DNA of 64,000 nt from Nitrospira sp. CG24D (lineage in GTDB: Bacteria; Nitrospirota; Nitrospiria; Nitrospirales; Nitrospiraceae): the NCBI GenBank assembly GCA_002869855.2, contig NEWQ02000023.1, positions 2,921 through 66,920 on the forward strand, written 5' to 3'. The notes beneath the pieces were generated by a model. That model searched no databases and was not told the DNA's origin. It saw only the letters and a list, made by a program, of their open reading frames with translations. Positions 30,784-40,755 of this stretch are shown in pieces (positions within the stretch are counted from its first letter, which is position 1; every line of letters starts with the position of its first letter). Position numbers and translations under genes: made by a program.

Positions 30784-32961
30784 ATGACCGCGCCCCGAGT
30801 CCTGTTACTGATTCCCCCGCTCACCCAACTCAATACTCCATACCCGTCCACCGCCTACCTCACCGGATTCTTGCAGTCTCGGGGAATCGCCTGTGAACAG
30901 GCCGATCTTGGGATTGAAATGGTGTTGCGCCTCTTCAGTCCTGGTGGACTGCGGGAAGTCTTTCGCCTTGTGCGACAACAGCAAGACGATCTTCCAGAAC
31001 AAGCCTTCTCCATGCTTGCCAACGAGGACGCCTATCTGGACACGATCGAAACAGTCGTGACTTTCCTCCAGGGAAAGAATCTAGAAGCCGCTAGGCAGCT
31101 CGTCGATCCCGGGTTTCTTCCGCAGGGCCCACGGTTCAACGGCAAGACGAGATTTTCGAAATCTGTTTCGATTGAAGATCGGGCGAAGCACTGGGGGACC
31201 CTCTACCTCGAAGACCTCGCCGACCTGGTCCAAGCCACCGTTAGCCCATCCTTCGCCCTCAGCCGTTACGCCGAATACCTGGCTCACTCTGCGTCGTCGT
31301 TTGATCGATTGGCCTTGGCCCTCGACGAGCCGCTCAGCCTGACGGATGAATTTCTACTGGATGCACTGTGGCCACATCTCGACCGTGTGGATCCGACCCT
31401 CGTGGGTCTGTCAGTTCCCTTTCCCGGCAATCTCTATGGCGCATTTCGGATTGCCCAGGCGATCAAGCATCGAAAACCGAAGCTCCCTATTGCGCTGGGC
31501 GGCGGCTATGCCAATACGGAATTGCGTCGTGTCAGCGACCCTCGCGTATTCGATTACGTGGACTTCATCACACTAGATGACGGTGAACGACCGATCCTTT
31601 CGCTCCTCGAATATCTCGCCGGCCAACGCCCGCGCACCGGGCTCTGCCGAACGTTGTATCGAAAGAGCGATCAAGTGCTCTTTGCCGACGACCGCTCATC
31701 GCCCAATTTCAGTATGAATGACATCGGATGTCCGACCTATCGAGGGCTGGCGCTGGATCAGTATCTGACGATCCTCGATAGCACCAACCCGATGCATCGC
31801 CTCTGGTCCGAAGGTCACTGGAACAAACTCACAGTCGCACACGGCTGTTATTGGAAACAGTGCACGTTCTGCGATGTCGGGCTTGACTACATCAGCCGTT
31901 ACGAAATGACGCCGACCGATCGGCTGATCCAACAAATCGAGCAATTGATTGCCGAAACCGGACAACGGGGATTCCACTTTGTGGATGAAGCCGCCCCGCC
32001 TGCCGCACTGAAGGCCCTGGCACTGGGATTACTGGAACGGAAGCTCGACATCACCTGGTGGGGGAACATCCGATTCGAAGAGGCCTTTTCACCGGATCTG
32101 TGCAGACTCTTAGCCGCATCCGGTTGTATCGCCGTGACGGCAGGACTGGAAGCGGCCTCGGATCGCCTGCTCGCAAAGATGAAAAAAGGGATCACCGTCG
32201 ATCAGACCGCATTCGTGGCGGCCGCCTTCAAAGAGGCCGGCATTATGATTCATGCGTATCTCATGTACGGATTCCCCTCGGAAACAATCCAAGAGGCTGT
32301 GGATGCCCTCGAACGCGTGCGGCAACTCTTCAAAGCGGACCTGATGCAATCAGCCTTCTGGCATCGCTTCACCACGACGGCCCACAGCCCGGTCGGCCTC
32401 AATCCAAATGCCAACGGACTGCGCATCCTCGGACCGAAGTTTGAAGGCTTTGCCGATAATGATTTGATTCACCGCGACCGCATCGGGAAGACCCCGGTCT
32501 GGCTTGGCGAAGGCTTACGTCGTTCCATGCTGAACTTTCTGGAAGGGCGAGGACTGACCCTGGATGTCCGTGAATGGTTTGATCATGAGGTACCGGAGCC
32601 GCACGTCCCCAAGAACTGGGTACGAACAGTTCTCCGCAAACGAATAGAGGTCGACCATCTGCCGCTTGAACGACGGCTGGTGTGGCTCGGCGCTCAGCCA
32701 ATCGCAGTAACACAAACTAGACAGGTCAAACTTACACTACACGGACGATTTGCCAATGGTGTCATCCACCTCCCCCAAGCACAGGGGCAGTGGGTCCACA
32801 CTGTCATCAAGCAAGCGACCCCGCGCAAGAGTAAAACAACAGCCTATCCCTGGGTTCGAGATATACAAGCCAGTTTTCCTGGGGAGGCAGAAGATTTCGT
32901 CGCGTTTTTAGAAAGTCCCGCCTGGAAGAAAACCCGCTCCGCCGGGCTGTTGTTGGTCTAA
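30784..32961 (+). CDS. B12-binding-type radical SAM protein
   Basis: This 725-residue protein begins with a cobalamin-binding-like Rossmann domain (VLLLIPPLTQLNTPYPSTAYLTGFL...). A radical SAM TIM barrel follows from about residue 350. The iron-sulfur motif is CYWKQCTFC (C355, C360, C363), that is CX4CX2C rather than the standard CX3CX2C; the DVGLDY that follows and the later GGxxxxFVDEAAPP-like strand fit the fold. The C-terminal ~150 residues are a separate domain. Members of this group perform diverse methylations, rearrangements or ring closures; no substrate can be named. It is preceded by paired hairpins and the FlgC-like gene, and is followed by a terminator shared with the peroxiredoxin gene. 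Confidence 0.88.
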   Translation: MTAPRVLLLIPPLTQLNTPYPSTAYLTGFLQSRGIACEQADLGIEMVLRLFSPGGLREVFRLVRQQQDDLPEQAFSMLANEDAYLDTIETVVTFLQGKNLEAARQLVDPGFLPQGPRFNGKTRFSKSVSIEDRAKHWGTLYLEDLADLVQATVSPSFALSRYAEYLAHSASSFDRLALALDEPLSLTDEFLLDALWPHLDRVDPTLVGLSVPFPGNLYGAFRIAQAIKHRKPKLPIALGGGYANTELRRVSDPRVFDYVDFITLDDGERPILSLLEYLAGQRPRTGLCRTLYRKSDQVLFADDRSSPNFSMNDIGCPTYRGLALDQYLTILDSTNPMHRLWSEGHWNKLTVAHGCYWKQCTFCDVGLDYISRYEMTPTDRLIQQIEQLIAETGQRGFHFVDEAAPPAALKALALGLLERKLDITWWGNIRFEEAFSPDLCRLLAASGCIAVTAGLEAASDRLLAKMKKGITVDQTAFVAAAFKEAGIMIHAYLMYGFPSETIQEAVDALERVRQLFKADLMQSAFWHRFTTTAHSPVGLNPNANGLRILGPKFEGFADNDLIHRDRIGKTPVWLGEGLRRSMLNFLEGRGLTLDVREWFDHEVPEPHVPKNWVRTVLRKRIEVDHLPLERRLVWLGAQPIAVTQTRQVKLTLHGRFANGVIHLPQAQGQWVHTVIKQATPRKSKTTAYPWVRDIQASFPGEAEDFVAFLESPAWKKTRSAGLLLV

Positions 32962-32990
32962 CGCCCTACCAGACTTCATGCTTCCAAACT

Positions 32991-33023
32991 AAAAGGGCGG
33001 GAGATGCTCAGCACCTCCCGCCC
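32991..33023 (-). terminator. Intrinsic terminator between radical SAM and peroxiredoxin genes
   Basis: GGGCGGGAG (32995-33003) and CTCCCGCCC (33015-33023) form a perfect 9-bp GC-rich stem. On the minus strand it is followed by a TTTT tract, ending the peroxiredoxin transcript. It may also stop the converging radical SAM transcript. Confidence 0.8.
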
Positions 33024-33046
33024 GCTGCATCGCTTGTGAACGTTCG

Positions 33047-33682
33047 TTACTTATTCGGCTGCGGCGTATAGCGCAGGTACGGCTTCACGGTCTTGAATCC
33101 CTTCGGGAAAAGCGTCTTGGCTTCCGCGTCATTGACAGCCGGCGTGATGATGCAATCTTCGCCGTCCTTCCAGTTCGCCGGTGTGGCGACTTTGAACTTT
33201 GAGGTTAGCTGAAGCGAATCAATCACTCGCAACAATTCATCGAAGTTCCGGCCACATGAAGCCGGATAGGTCAATGTAAGCTTGACCTTTTTGTCGGGCC
33301 CGACAATGAATACAGAGCGGACAGTCATGTTGTCGATCGCATTCGGATGGATCATGTCATAGAGAGTCGCGACCTTCTTATCCGGATCGGCAATGATCGG
33401 ATAGTTCATCGTGGTCTTCTGGGTCTCGTTGATGTCGTTGATCCAGCCCTTATGGGAATCCAATGGATCGACACTGACCGCAATGACTTTCACTCCCCGC
33501 TTTTTGAACTCAGGAGTGATCTTGGCCACGGTCCCTAATTCGGTCGTACAGACCGGGGTATAGTCTTTCGGATGCGAGAACAGAATCCCCCATCCGCCGC
33601 CAAGCCATTCATGAAAGTTAATCGGGCCTTCGGTCGTCTCGGCCGTAAAATTGGGGGCTTCATCTCCTAAACGGATCGCCAT
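33047..33682 (-). CDS. 1-Cys peroxiredoxin (Prx6/AhpC-TSA family)
   Basis: This 211-residue thiol peroxidase reduces hydrogen peroxide and organic peroxides. The peroxidatic Cys45 lies in HPKDYTPVCTTELG. The C-terminal extension with PANWKDGEDCIITP is typical of the Prx6-type 1-Cys group. There is no signal peptide. The ATG is preceded by AAAGGAG and the gene ends in a strong terminator. It is transcribed divergently from the pentapeptide-repeat gene. Confidence 0.95.
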   Translation of the reverse strand: MAIRLGDEAPNFTAETTEGPINFHEWLGGGWGILFSHPKDYTPVCTTELGTVAKITPEFKKRGVKVIAVSVDPLDSHKGWINDINETQKTTMNYPIIADPDKKVATLYDMIHPNAIDNMTVRSVFIVGPDKKVKLTLTYPASCGRNFDELLRVIDSLQLTSKFKVATPANWKDGEDCIITPAVNDAEAKTLFPKGFKTVKPYLRYTPQPNK

Positions 33683-33877
33683 ATGAGACTCCTTTCATCA
33701 ATTCGATAGAGAATAACGAGTTCGTTTATTGAACGTCATACCTGACCCACTACATTACTGAGTTCAGACCAGAGAGTTCAACCCCTCCCCTGCCAGGCAG
33801 ACGAACATGCCTGCCACACTTAAGCATTCACCTCCTGCCTCCGATACAGTCCAGAGCCCACCGGCATAGGAGGATAT

Positions 33878-34240
33878 ATGGAGCAGGCAAAGTCCAGTCC
33901 GATCGCACTGCGGATCTCAAACGATCCGATGTACAAATTGCTCCGCGAAGGCTGCATTAAGGAGTTCAACGTCAAGAAGGCCGCAGGCGACAAGTGCGAC
34001 TTGAAGAGCTGCGATCTGCGAGGACTGGATCTCCGCGGCCTGGATGCCGCAGGGCTGGATTTCAGCGATTGCTACTTCCGGCAATCCGATCTTCGCGGCA
34101 TCGATTTTAGTCAATCCACGCTGAGAGGCGCCTCCATCAACGCCTGCAAGATCTCCGGCGTCCTCTTTCCACAAGAGCTTTCCGCATCCGAAATCGAGCT
34201 TTCCCTCCTGCAGGGCATTCGCATGCGCTACACGAAGTAG
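33878..34240 (+). CDS. Pentapeptide-repeat protein
   Basis: This 120-residue protein's central half is made of pentapeptide repeats (CDLRGLDLRGLDAAGLDFSD...QSDLRGIDFSQSTLRGA, about 44-92), which fold into a right-handed quadrilateral beta helix. No signal peptide is present. The ATG has a good AGGAGG. Function is unknown; some members mimic DNA, but this short one gives no specific clue. Confidence 0.9.
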   Translation: MEQAKSSPIALRISNDPMYKLLREGCIKEFNVKKAAGDKCDLKSCDLRGLDLRGLDAAGLDFSDCYFRQSDLRGIDFSQSTLRGASINACKISGVLFPQELSASEIELSLLQGIRMRYTK

Positions 34241-34295
34241 GACTGCGCCTCAATGCCGCTGCACCAGCGGCTAACATGAAGCAGCCCCGCTGACT

Positions 34296-37229
34296 CTAGT
34301 GCGCAGCCATGGCGAGAGCCGTCGGCACGGTGGCTCCGCTCCCGTCTTTGAACCCCGCCTCCAACATGAAGACTCGGGCCTCTTCTACCTGCCCCTGCTG
34401 TGTGAGCCACTCCCTGATCCGCTCCGCGCGGTGTTGCGCCAGAAGACGCAGCATCCCCTCCTCGATCGTAATCGCCTGGAGTAAACGTGTCTTCATATCA
34501 CTCACTGAAGGCGGCGGGGCGTCCGGCTGACCCGCTGCCGGAGGGAATTGCATGGCATACCAGGCCGCCGTCAGCCGTGATTCATCCTCCAGTGAGAGCA
34601 CAGGTACAGGCTCTTTGCCTGACGGCTTGCCGGTCTCCTCGAGTGCGAGTTGACGCAACCGCTCAATGAACTGATCTTCGGCCAGCACCCGCGCATCCAC
34701 CTGCTTATCGGCCATGCCAGCCACATCCAGCGACAAAGCCGGACGTTCCGTCAGCACGGTCACAAGCGTCGTCAGCTTCTTTGTTTCGCTCTCAGTCAAA
34801 TCGCTCCGGCCGGGAGGAAACTCAATGGCGTGCAGCTCCTCCCCGCTGCCTCCGACGAGCGAACCAATCAGGGCAAACGGCGAGGTCACCGCTTTTCCTA
34901 AGAGTGTGAGCACAGTATTGAGCAGAACCCGGCCATATTTAAAATCCGGATCTTTGAGATTCCCGCGCACCGGCAGATCGATCGCAATCTGGCCTTTCCG
35001 ATCCTTGAGCAGCGCGATAACCAGGGGAACCGGCAGTGAGGTGGCATCGGAACTCTCGGTCTTCTCTCCAAAGCCCAACTGATCGATGAGCACCTTGTTC
35101 TCCGCCTCCAGCTCATGTTGCGACAACTTGTACGCCAGATCCAGAAAAAGCTTCCCCTTCCGGATGGAATAGCCCACATACTTCCCGCTATAGGGACCCG
35201 CCGTGGTTAGATCGATATTGTCGAACTTCACCGAAATATCCGTGAACGCATCCTCGCTGAGCGGATTGATCTTGCCCACAATCCGCAATGGCGCCACGCG
35301 ACCCAGCTTGCCTGACAAATCAACGTCGGCTTTCGCCACTTGCTTCGATGACAAACCTTTCACCGTCCCTGTCAATTCTTCGAGCCCTGTCCGCACTGTC
35401 GGCACAATGGAGTCGTCCTGAAAGGTAACGGCGCCCTTCATCAGCTTCACCGTCTTGATGGTAATCGCTGGTGCCGGTTGTGACTTCCCTGAAGGCTGGC
35501 TGGGCGCTGAAGCCGGCTTCGCCTCAGTCTCCTTCTGGGCTTTGACAAGGTGCGCCAGATTCATCGTGCCATCGGACTGCACCGCCAATTGAACACGGAG
35601 CCGGTCAAGACCGACCTCCTCCAACGCCACCGTCGTGGGATCGACGGTCAGAGCGATCTCCTTCAGAAGAAGATGCTTCCAGGAGGCAAACGGCAACCCC
35701 TCCTCCCGGTTCACCAGCGCCAGCGATTTCACGCCCAGGTTTCCCCGGAAGGTCATCAGCGGAGCGTTCGGGTGCTCGACCGCCAGGTGAAAGGATCCAT
35801 CGATATCCAGCGAACCGTCGTCGATTCCGACGCGAGTCGCCTGCTCCAGATAGGGTTCGAACGGCGCCAATCCCAAATTCTTCAGTGCCAGCGTGAAGTC
35901 CGCCTGAAAGGGCGACACTACTATCTGACCATCCAGCGTGAACGTGCCGGTGTCATTGATGGTCTGGGCGACGGTAAGTGGGATCGGACCTTTGATCGGC
36001 CAGGCCAGATCATGCGACCGCGCAGAATTCACAACGACCTTGGCCTGCATGGTGGAAGGAAGAGAACGATCCTCAAACCGAATCGTATGATTCTTGATCT
36101 GCACTTCTTTCACCGCCACCGACCAGGGAGAGGTATCCTTAGTCGATTCTTTAGACGAGGCTGCAGGAGTAGACTTCCCGGCCTCCGCCCCGCTCTCGAC
36201 AGGCGCAAAGAGCGCTTGGAGATTCAGGCTTTTATCGGGATTCAGCCAGACCCGGTCCGACGAATTCGCCAGACTGATCGAGGCGATCGACACCTTGCGT
36301 TGCCGCAGATCCACCTGAATGCCGTCGATTCCAAAGGATGGGATTGAGATCACCGGATCCACATCCCCTTTTTCAACCAAACAGACATCCGCAAGGTGCA
36401 GAAAAGCCTCCGAGACAATGAACTCCATCGGAGCCGACCCCATATCAAATCGATACGGCACCTTCGCCTCGATAGTACCGCTGGGGATGTCGAAATTGAA
36501 TTGGCCCTGCACATACTGAAAGATGGTCGGTATCTTGACTCCGCTCAAGGCCAGCGTGCCCTCAGAGCGGATCGGCTCCAAGTTGATGGTGCCTTTCCAG
36601 TCCAGCACTTCCCCTTTGCCCAATTCCGCGGCAAACGAATAGGTATTGTCTCCACCCGGCTTGGTATGAAAGTTCCTCAGCACGATTCCGATCGGCACAA
36701 TGTCGATGGCCACCGGCCGGGGTTTGGACTCGTCTCGAAACTCCACAATGCCCTGAGCAATCTCAAACGCCCCGATCTGCACGGCAGGAATCGCTCCCGG
36801 CTGCTCCGGCGTCTTGGCAGGAGGCGGCTGATCCCCCGGCACATCCTGGGGAACCAGATCGAGCAAGTTCAGATGGCCGTTTGGCGCTACTTTCACTGCC
36901 ACATAAGGCATTGTCAGACGGATGGCATCAAACACATAGGCCAGACGGAATAGCGAGACCGCCTGGAAATTAACGAAGAATTCCTCAAACCCGACCATGG
37001 GCGTCTGATCAGTCTCACGAATTTCCAATCCGGCTATCCGTAAGGACAATTCAAAGGGATTGACGGCCACCTCTCTCACCACCACCGGATGACGGATGGT
37101 TTCCGACACTTTCGGCACGCCGTAGGTGGTAATGAGGTACGGAAGCAGGAGAAATCCGACAAGAGTATAGAGCAGCAGCGCACCGCAGCAGATGATGGCG
37201 AGTGGAAGAGGACGGAAGATTCTACGCAT
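34296..37229 (-). CDS. AsmA-like DUF748 envelope protein
   Basis: This very large (977-residue) protein has one N-terminal membrane anchor (LAIICCGALLLYTLVGFLLLPYL, about 9-31). A long periplasmic beta-rich region follows that matches DUF748/AsmA-like repeats (VVVREVAVNPFELSLRIAGLEI, LNLLDLVPQ, TGTFTLDGQIVVSPFQADFTLALKNL, DITTAGPYSGKYVGYSIRKGKLFLDLAYKL). The C-terminal ~150 residues are helical and charged. This family is implicated in lipid transport between membranes or in outer-membrane homeostasis. There is no strong ribosome site in front of the ATG. The gene's 5' end is 16 bp from the tRNA, in the same direction. Confidence 0.88.
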   Translation of the reverse strand: MRRIFRPLPLAIICCGALLLYTLVGFLLLPYLITTYGVPKVSETIRHPVVVREVAVNPFELSLRIAGLEIRETDQTPMVGFEEFFVNFQAVSLFRLAYVFDAIRLTMPYVAVKVAPNGHLNLLDLVPQDVPGDQPPPAKTPEQPGAIPAVQIGAFEIAQGIVEFRDESKPRPVAIDIVPIGIVLRNFHTKPGGDNTYSFAAELGKGEVLDWKGTINLEPIRSEGTLALSGVKIPTIFQYVQGQFNFDIPSGTIEAKVPYRFDMGSAPMEFIVSEAFLHLADVCLVEKGDVDPVISIPSFGIDGIQVDLRQRKVSIASISLANSSDRVWLNPDKSLNLQALFAPVESGAEAGKSTPAASSKESTKDTSPWSVAVKEVQIKNHTIRFEDRSLPSTMQAKVVVNSARSHDLAWPIKGPIPLTVAQTINDTGTFTLDGQIVVSPFQADFTLALKNLGLAPFEPYLEQATRVGIDDGSLDIDGSFHLAVEHPNAPLMTFRGNLGVKSLALVNREEGLPFASWKHLLLKEIALTVDPTTVALEEVGLDRLRVQLAVQSDGTMNLAHLVKAQKETEAKPASAPSQPSGKSQPAPAITIKTVKLMKGAVTFQDDSIVPTVRTGLEELTGTVKGLSSKQVAKADVDLSGKLGRVAPLRIVGKINPLSEDAFTDISVKFDNIDLTTAGPYSGKYVGYSIRKGKLFLDLAYKLSQHELEAENKVLIDQLGFGEKTESSDATSLPVPLVIALLKDRKGQIAIDLPVRGNLKDPDFKYGRVLLNTVLTLLGKAVTSPFALIGSLVGGSGEELHAIEFPPGRSDLTESETKKLTTLVTVLTERPALSLDVAGMADKQVDARVLAEDQFIERLRQLALEETGKPSGKEPVPVLSLEDESRLTAAWYAMQFPPAAGQPDAPPPSVSDMKTRLLQAITIEEGMLRLLAQHRAERIREWLTQQGQVEEARVFMLEAGFKDGSGATVPTALAMAAH

Positions 37230-37245
37230 GAATGGCCGACCAAAA

Positions 37246-37322
<77 letters not shown>

Positions 37323-37496
37323 GCAGAATATCAGGAATCTGTGGCACTTCGTTGAGAAGACCTCAAATAGGACCATCGCAACACGATTATCGCGCGGCAA
37401 GTGTTATGCTTTTCACCTCCATCCGTCAAGTGTTGAGGCTCCTCTGAACGGCAATCAGCCGATGCCCCCCTTAAGAAGGGTTTCAGGCGCTTGCCT

Positions 37497-37526
37497 TTGA
37501 CATTGATCCAACAGAGTACATAGACT
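37497..37526 (+). promoter_or_regulatory. Predicted sigma-70-type promoter upstream of the caspase-like gene
   Basis: TTGACA (37497-37502) is separated by 18 bases from TAGACT (37521-37526), giving a consensus -35 and a fair -10. It lies 78 bp upstream of the preferred ATG at 37604 and would initiate the long plus-strand run of exported-protein genes. The rest of the 280-bp gap after the tRNA has a small CCCTT/AAGGG hairpin (about 37470) and nothing else recognisable. Confidence 0.6.
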
Positions 37527-37603
37527 AACCGCCTCAGTTGAACCGAATGCAGTTCACACTCGACCTACCGGACAATGGCGGACGCTCTGGCAAGGAGATT
37601 CTC

Positions 37604-40600
37604 ATGACGAGACCGCACCCGGTCGAAGTCCTGGGCAGGTCGCAGTTTTTCCTCTTGTCGCTGCTCATCATCCTCATGAGCGTGCCTGCCACCGTTACGC
37701 GCGCGACGGAAACGGCACCCCGCCTCTTAGCCGGCCACAGCAGTGAAGTCTTGGCGGTCGCATATTCACCAGACGGACGCCTGGTCGCATCGGCCGGAAC
37801 CGATCAAATCATTCGCCTATGGGAAGCCGAGACCGGACGCGATGTGCGCGTGCTCCGCGGCCACGTCGGCTCCATTCATGCCCTGGCCTTTTCACCGAAT
37901 AGCAAAGTCCTGGCCTCAGGCAGCGCTGATACCTCCATTCGTATCTGGGACGTCGACAGCGGACAAGAACTGAAGGCTGTCACGACGAGCTTTGGAGCCG
38001 TCCGATCCGTCACCTTTTCCAAAGACGGCAAGATGATCGCAACGGGCGGCAACGACGGAAGCTTTCGTCTGTGGGAGGCCGGCTCAGGAAAGGAACTGAA
38101 GTCCGTTAGAGGGGCCTTCGGCGTCGTCTATTCGATTGCCATTTCGCCGGATGGCAAGCTACTCGCCACCGGCACCAGCGACATGCAGATTCACCTGTGG
38201 GACCTGGCGACGGCGCAGCGCCGCAGCGTCCTCACCGGCCATACCGGCGCTGTTCGAAGCCTCGCGTTTTCTCCGAGCGCCTCCCTCATGGCCAGCGGCT
38301 CATCCGACGGTACTATTCGCCTGTGGGATCTGGAAACAGGACAGGAACATCTCTCCCTGAGCGGCCACAAAGGGGACGTGAATACGATTGCCTTCACAGG
38401 CGACGGGCGTTCCCTGGTTTCAGGAGGCGCCGACGGAACGCTGCGTGTCTGGGATGTGGGCACCGGCAATGAGCGCTATCCACTGAGCGGACATAAGGGC
38501 CCGGTCTGGTCGATTGCCTTGTCTCCCGATGGCACCGTCTTGGTTTCCGGTGGCCGGGATCGGGCGGTTAAACTCCAACCGGTCGTGCCCGCCGCCGTGA
38601 CCGCCACACTGCATGACAAGATCAAACGGCGCGGGAATGACATAGGCGCTCCACCCTCTCCTCCGCCCCTTCCGGAGACTGAACTGGCCATTCACCCGAT
38701 GGAAGTCCGCGCGGGCGGTGCGGTGACCTTCACACTCACCGCACGGAATAAAGGGAAGGGACCGCTCTACCGCTTCCAGGCAAAAACGAAGAGCGCCGAC
38801 CCGGTGCTCGATGGCCACCTCTTCTATTTTGGAAAACTCGACGGTGGTCAGTCCGCAGAAGATACCGTCACGATTCAAATTCCCTCCGACCACCCGGACG
38901 GCGATATCCCGGTTGGCTTGGTCTTCGAAGAATATAATAGCTATGTGCCGGAGCCGCTGAAGGCGATCCTGGCGCTCAAAGGACTCCCCCGTCCGCGATT
39001 TGCCTATACCGTGCAAATCCTCGACGACGGGTCAGGCACGTCGGTCGGAAACGGCGACGGACGCATCCAAAAAGGCGAAGCCGTCGATGTCCTTCTGACC
39101 ATCAAGAACGTCGGAGCCACCGTGGCCCAGCACACCACCGTCGATCTGTCCGTGCCGCCCACCCAGCACCTGCGACTCGGCAAGGGCCAGCTCGATCTCG
39201 GCGTACTGAAACCGGACGAAACCAAGCAAGCCCGAGTCAATCTGTTCGTCGGGCGCGACATCAAGGACGACCAACTCCCCCTCCGCCTTTTTATCCGCGA
39301 GCGGAGTGTCAACAGTTCCCTGGATGAGACCGTCAAGATGGCGATCGATCACCGGATCGCGCCGCAGGTCGTGGCCACGAATAAGCTCGTGACCATCGGC
39401 CAGGCCGCCGCGAAAATCCATAGCGGCGCGGGAGCGGAAACCAGCGTCATCGCCTCAGCCGTAAAAGACCAAGCCCTGGCAGCGACCGGCGAACTGAACG
39501 AGTGGTATCGCGTGCAAATCTCCGGCAACGAGACCGGCTGGATCGCCAAACGCGATGTGCTAGAGACTCCCTTGCAAGCCAAGGGGGAAATTCCGATACC
39601 CACGATCAGCGGAGCTCCCGTAGTCAAACTGTTCCAGAACGCGCCGCCCGTGATCGCACTGGCCACCCCCAGCGACGGCGTGGACGTCAACACCGATCGC
39701 CTCAGCATCACCGGCGCCGCTGCCAGCGAACGGGGCGTCGCTCGCGTCGAGATTCGTGTGAACGGACAGGTCGTGACCCAGCGGGAGAGTCGCGGGATCA
39801 CCGTGAAGCCCGGTGAATCCGCGATCCAGACGAACCTCGAATTCACCGAGCGCGTGGTCTTGCACGAAGGAAAGAATCAGATCGTCATCACCGCCGTCGA
39901 TCACGAGAATCTTTCAGCCAGCCGCACCCTCACCGTGAACCGGGTCGTGGACCGCGGCAAGATTTGGGGGGTCGTGATCGGGATTTCTCAATATAAAGGC
40001 GTGCAACCGCTCCGCTACGCCGACAAAGATGCCCTCGCGTTTTACGAATATTTGACGCAACACATCGGCGTACCCAAAGACCAGATCACCCTGCTCCTGA
40101 ACGACCATGCCACGCTGATGGCCCTCAAGCGGACGCTCGGCACAGAACTCAAGCGGAAGGCAGGAGAAAAAGATACCGTGATCGTCTATTATGCCGGCCA
40201 CGGTGCGCCGGAAGCGGACGCCTCGGCCGGGGACGACGACGGGCTCGAGAAATACATCGTCCCCTACGACGCCGATCCCCGCGATCTCTATTCCACGGGA
40301 TTGCCGATGCGTGAAGTTGAAACGATTTTCCAACGCCTGACCCCGGAACGGATCATCTTCATTTCAGATTCTTGCTATAGCGGCGCCACAGCCGGCCGGA
40401 CATTTGCGACGGCGTCACGCCGCGCCGTCGTCTCTGAAACGTTTCTCTCCCGTCTCTCAAAAGGCAAAGGCCGCGTCGTGCTGACCGCGAGCAAGGCGAG
40501 CGAAGTGAGCGAAGAACGGGAAGACCTGGGTCACGGCGTCTTCACCTACTACCTCCTCGAAGGATTGAAGGGCAAAGCCGATGCCGACAAAGACGGGATC

Positions 40601-40723
40601 GTCACCGTGGATGAAGCCTATAGCTACGTCTCAAAGAAAGTTCCTGAAGCGACCGGCCAAAACCAGCATCCGGTTAAAAAGGGAGAGGTCGAGGGTCAGC
40701 TGGTCCTCGGCCAAGTGCACTAA
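37604..40723 (+). CDS. Exported WD40-SH3-caspase-like (C14) protein
   Basis: This is a 1039-residue multidomain protein. A signal peptide (about 1-34) is followed by seven WD40 repeats (about 38-325; LAGHSSEVLAVAYSPDGRLVASAG onward). Next come a CARDB-like region (about 440-560), a bacterial SH3-like domain (about 600-660) and an Ig-like segment. The C-terminus is a caspase-like peptidase domain (about 780-1039) with its catalytic pair intact: His in YYAGHGAPE and Cys in SDSCYSG. Close to the end, DADKDGIVTVDE is a full EF-hand loop, so calcium dependence is likely. Bacterial relatives of this fold usually cleave after Arg or Lys. The ATG at 37604 follows AAGGAG. It opens the cassette of exported proteins, several of which bear Arg-Gly motifs. 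Confidence 0.9.
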   Translation: MTRPHPVEVLGRSQFFLLSLLIILMSVPATVTRATETAPRLLAGHSSEVLAVAYSPDGRLVASAGTDQIIRLWEAETGRDVRVLRGHVGSIHALAFSPNSKVLASGSADTSIRIWDVDSGQELKAVTTSFGAVRSVTFSKDGKMIATGGNDGSFRLWEAGSGKELKSVRGAFGVVYSIAISPDGKLLATGTSDMQIHLWDLATAQRRSVLTGHTGAVRSLAFSPSASLMASGSSDGTIRLWDLETGQEHLSLSGHKGDVNTIAFTGDGRSLVSGGADGTLRVWDVGTGNERYPLSGHKGPVWSIALSPDGTVLVSGGRDRAVKLQPVVPAAVTATLHDKIKRRGNDIGAPPSPPPLPETELAIHPMEVRAGGAVTFTLTARNKGKGPLYRFQAKTKSADPVLDGHLFYFGKLDGGQSAEDTVTIQIPSDHPDGDIPVGLVFEEYNSYVPEPLKAILALKGLPRPRFAYTVQILDDGSGTSVGNGDGRIQKGEAVDVLLTIKNVGATVAQHTTVDLSVPPTQHLRLGKGQLDLGVLKPDETKQARVNLFVGRDIKDDQLPLRLFIRERSVNSSLDETVKMAIDHRIAPQVVATNKLVTIGQAAAKIHSGAGAETSVIASAVKDQALAATGELNEWYRVQISGNETGWIAKRDVLETPLQAKGEIPIPTISGAPVVKLFQNAPPVIALATPSDGVDVNTDRLSITGAAASERGVARVEIRVNGQVVTQRESRGITVKPGESAIQTNLEFTERVVLHEGKNQIVITAVDHENLSASRTLTVNRVVDRGKIWGVVIGISQYKGVQPLRYADKDALAFYEYLTQHIGVPKDQITLLLNDHATLMALKRTLGTELKRKAGEKDTVIVYYAGHGAPEADASAGDDDGLEKYIVPYDADPRDLYSTGLPMREVETIFQRLTPERIIFISDSCYSGATAGRTFATASRRAVVSETFLSRLSKGKGRVVLTASKASEVSEEREDLGHGVFTYYLLEGLKGKADADKDGIVTVDEAYSYVSKKVPEATGQNQHPVKKGEVEGQLVLGQVH

Positions 40724-40755
40724 TAAAAAGTTTGACTGTTACCAATGGAGGAATC

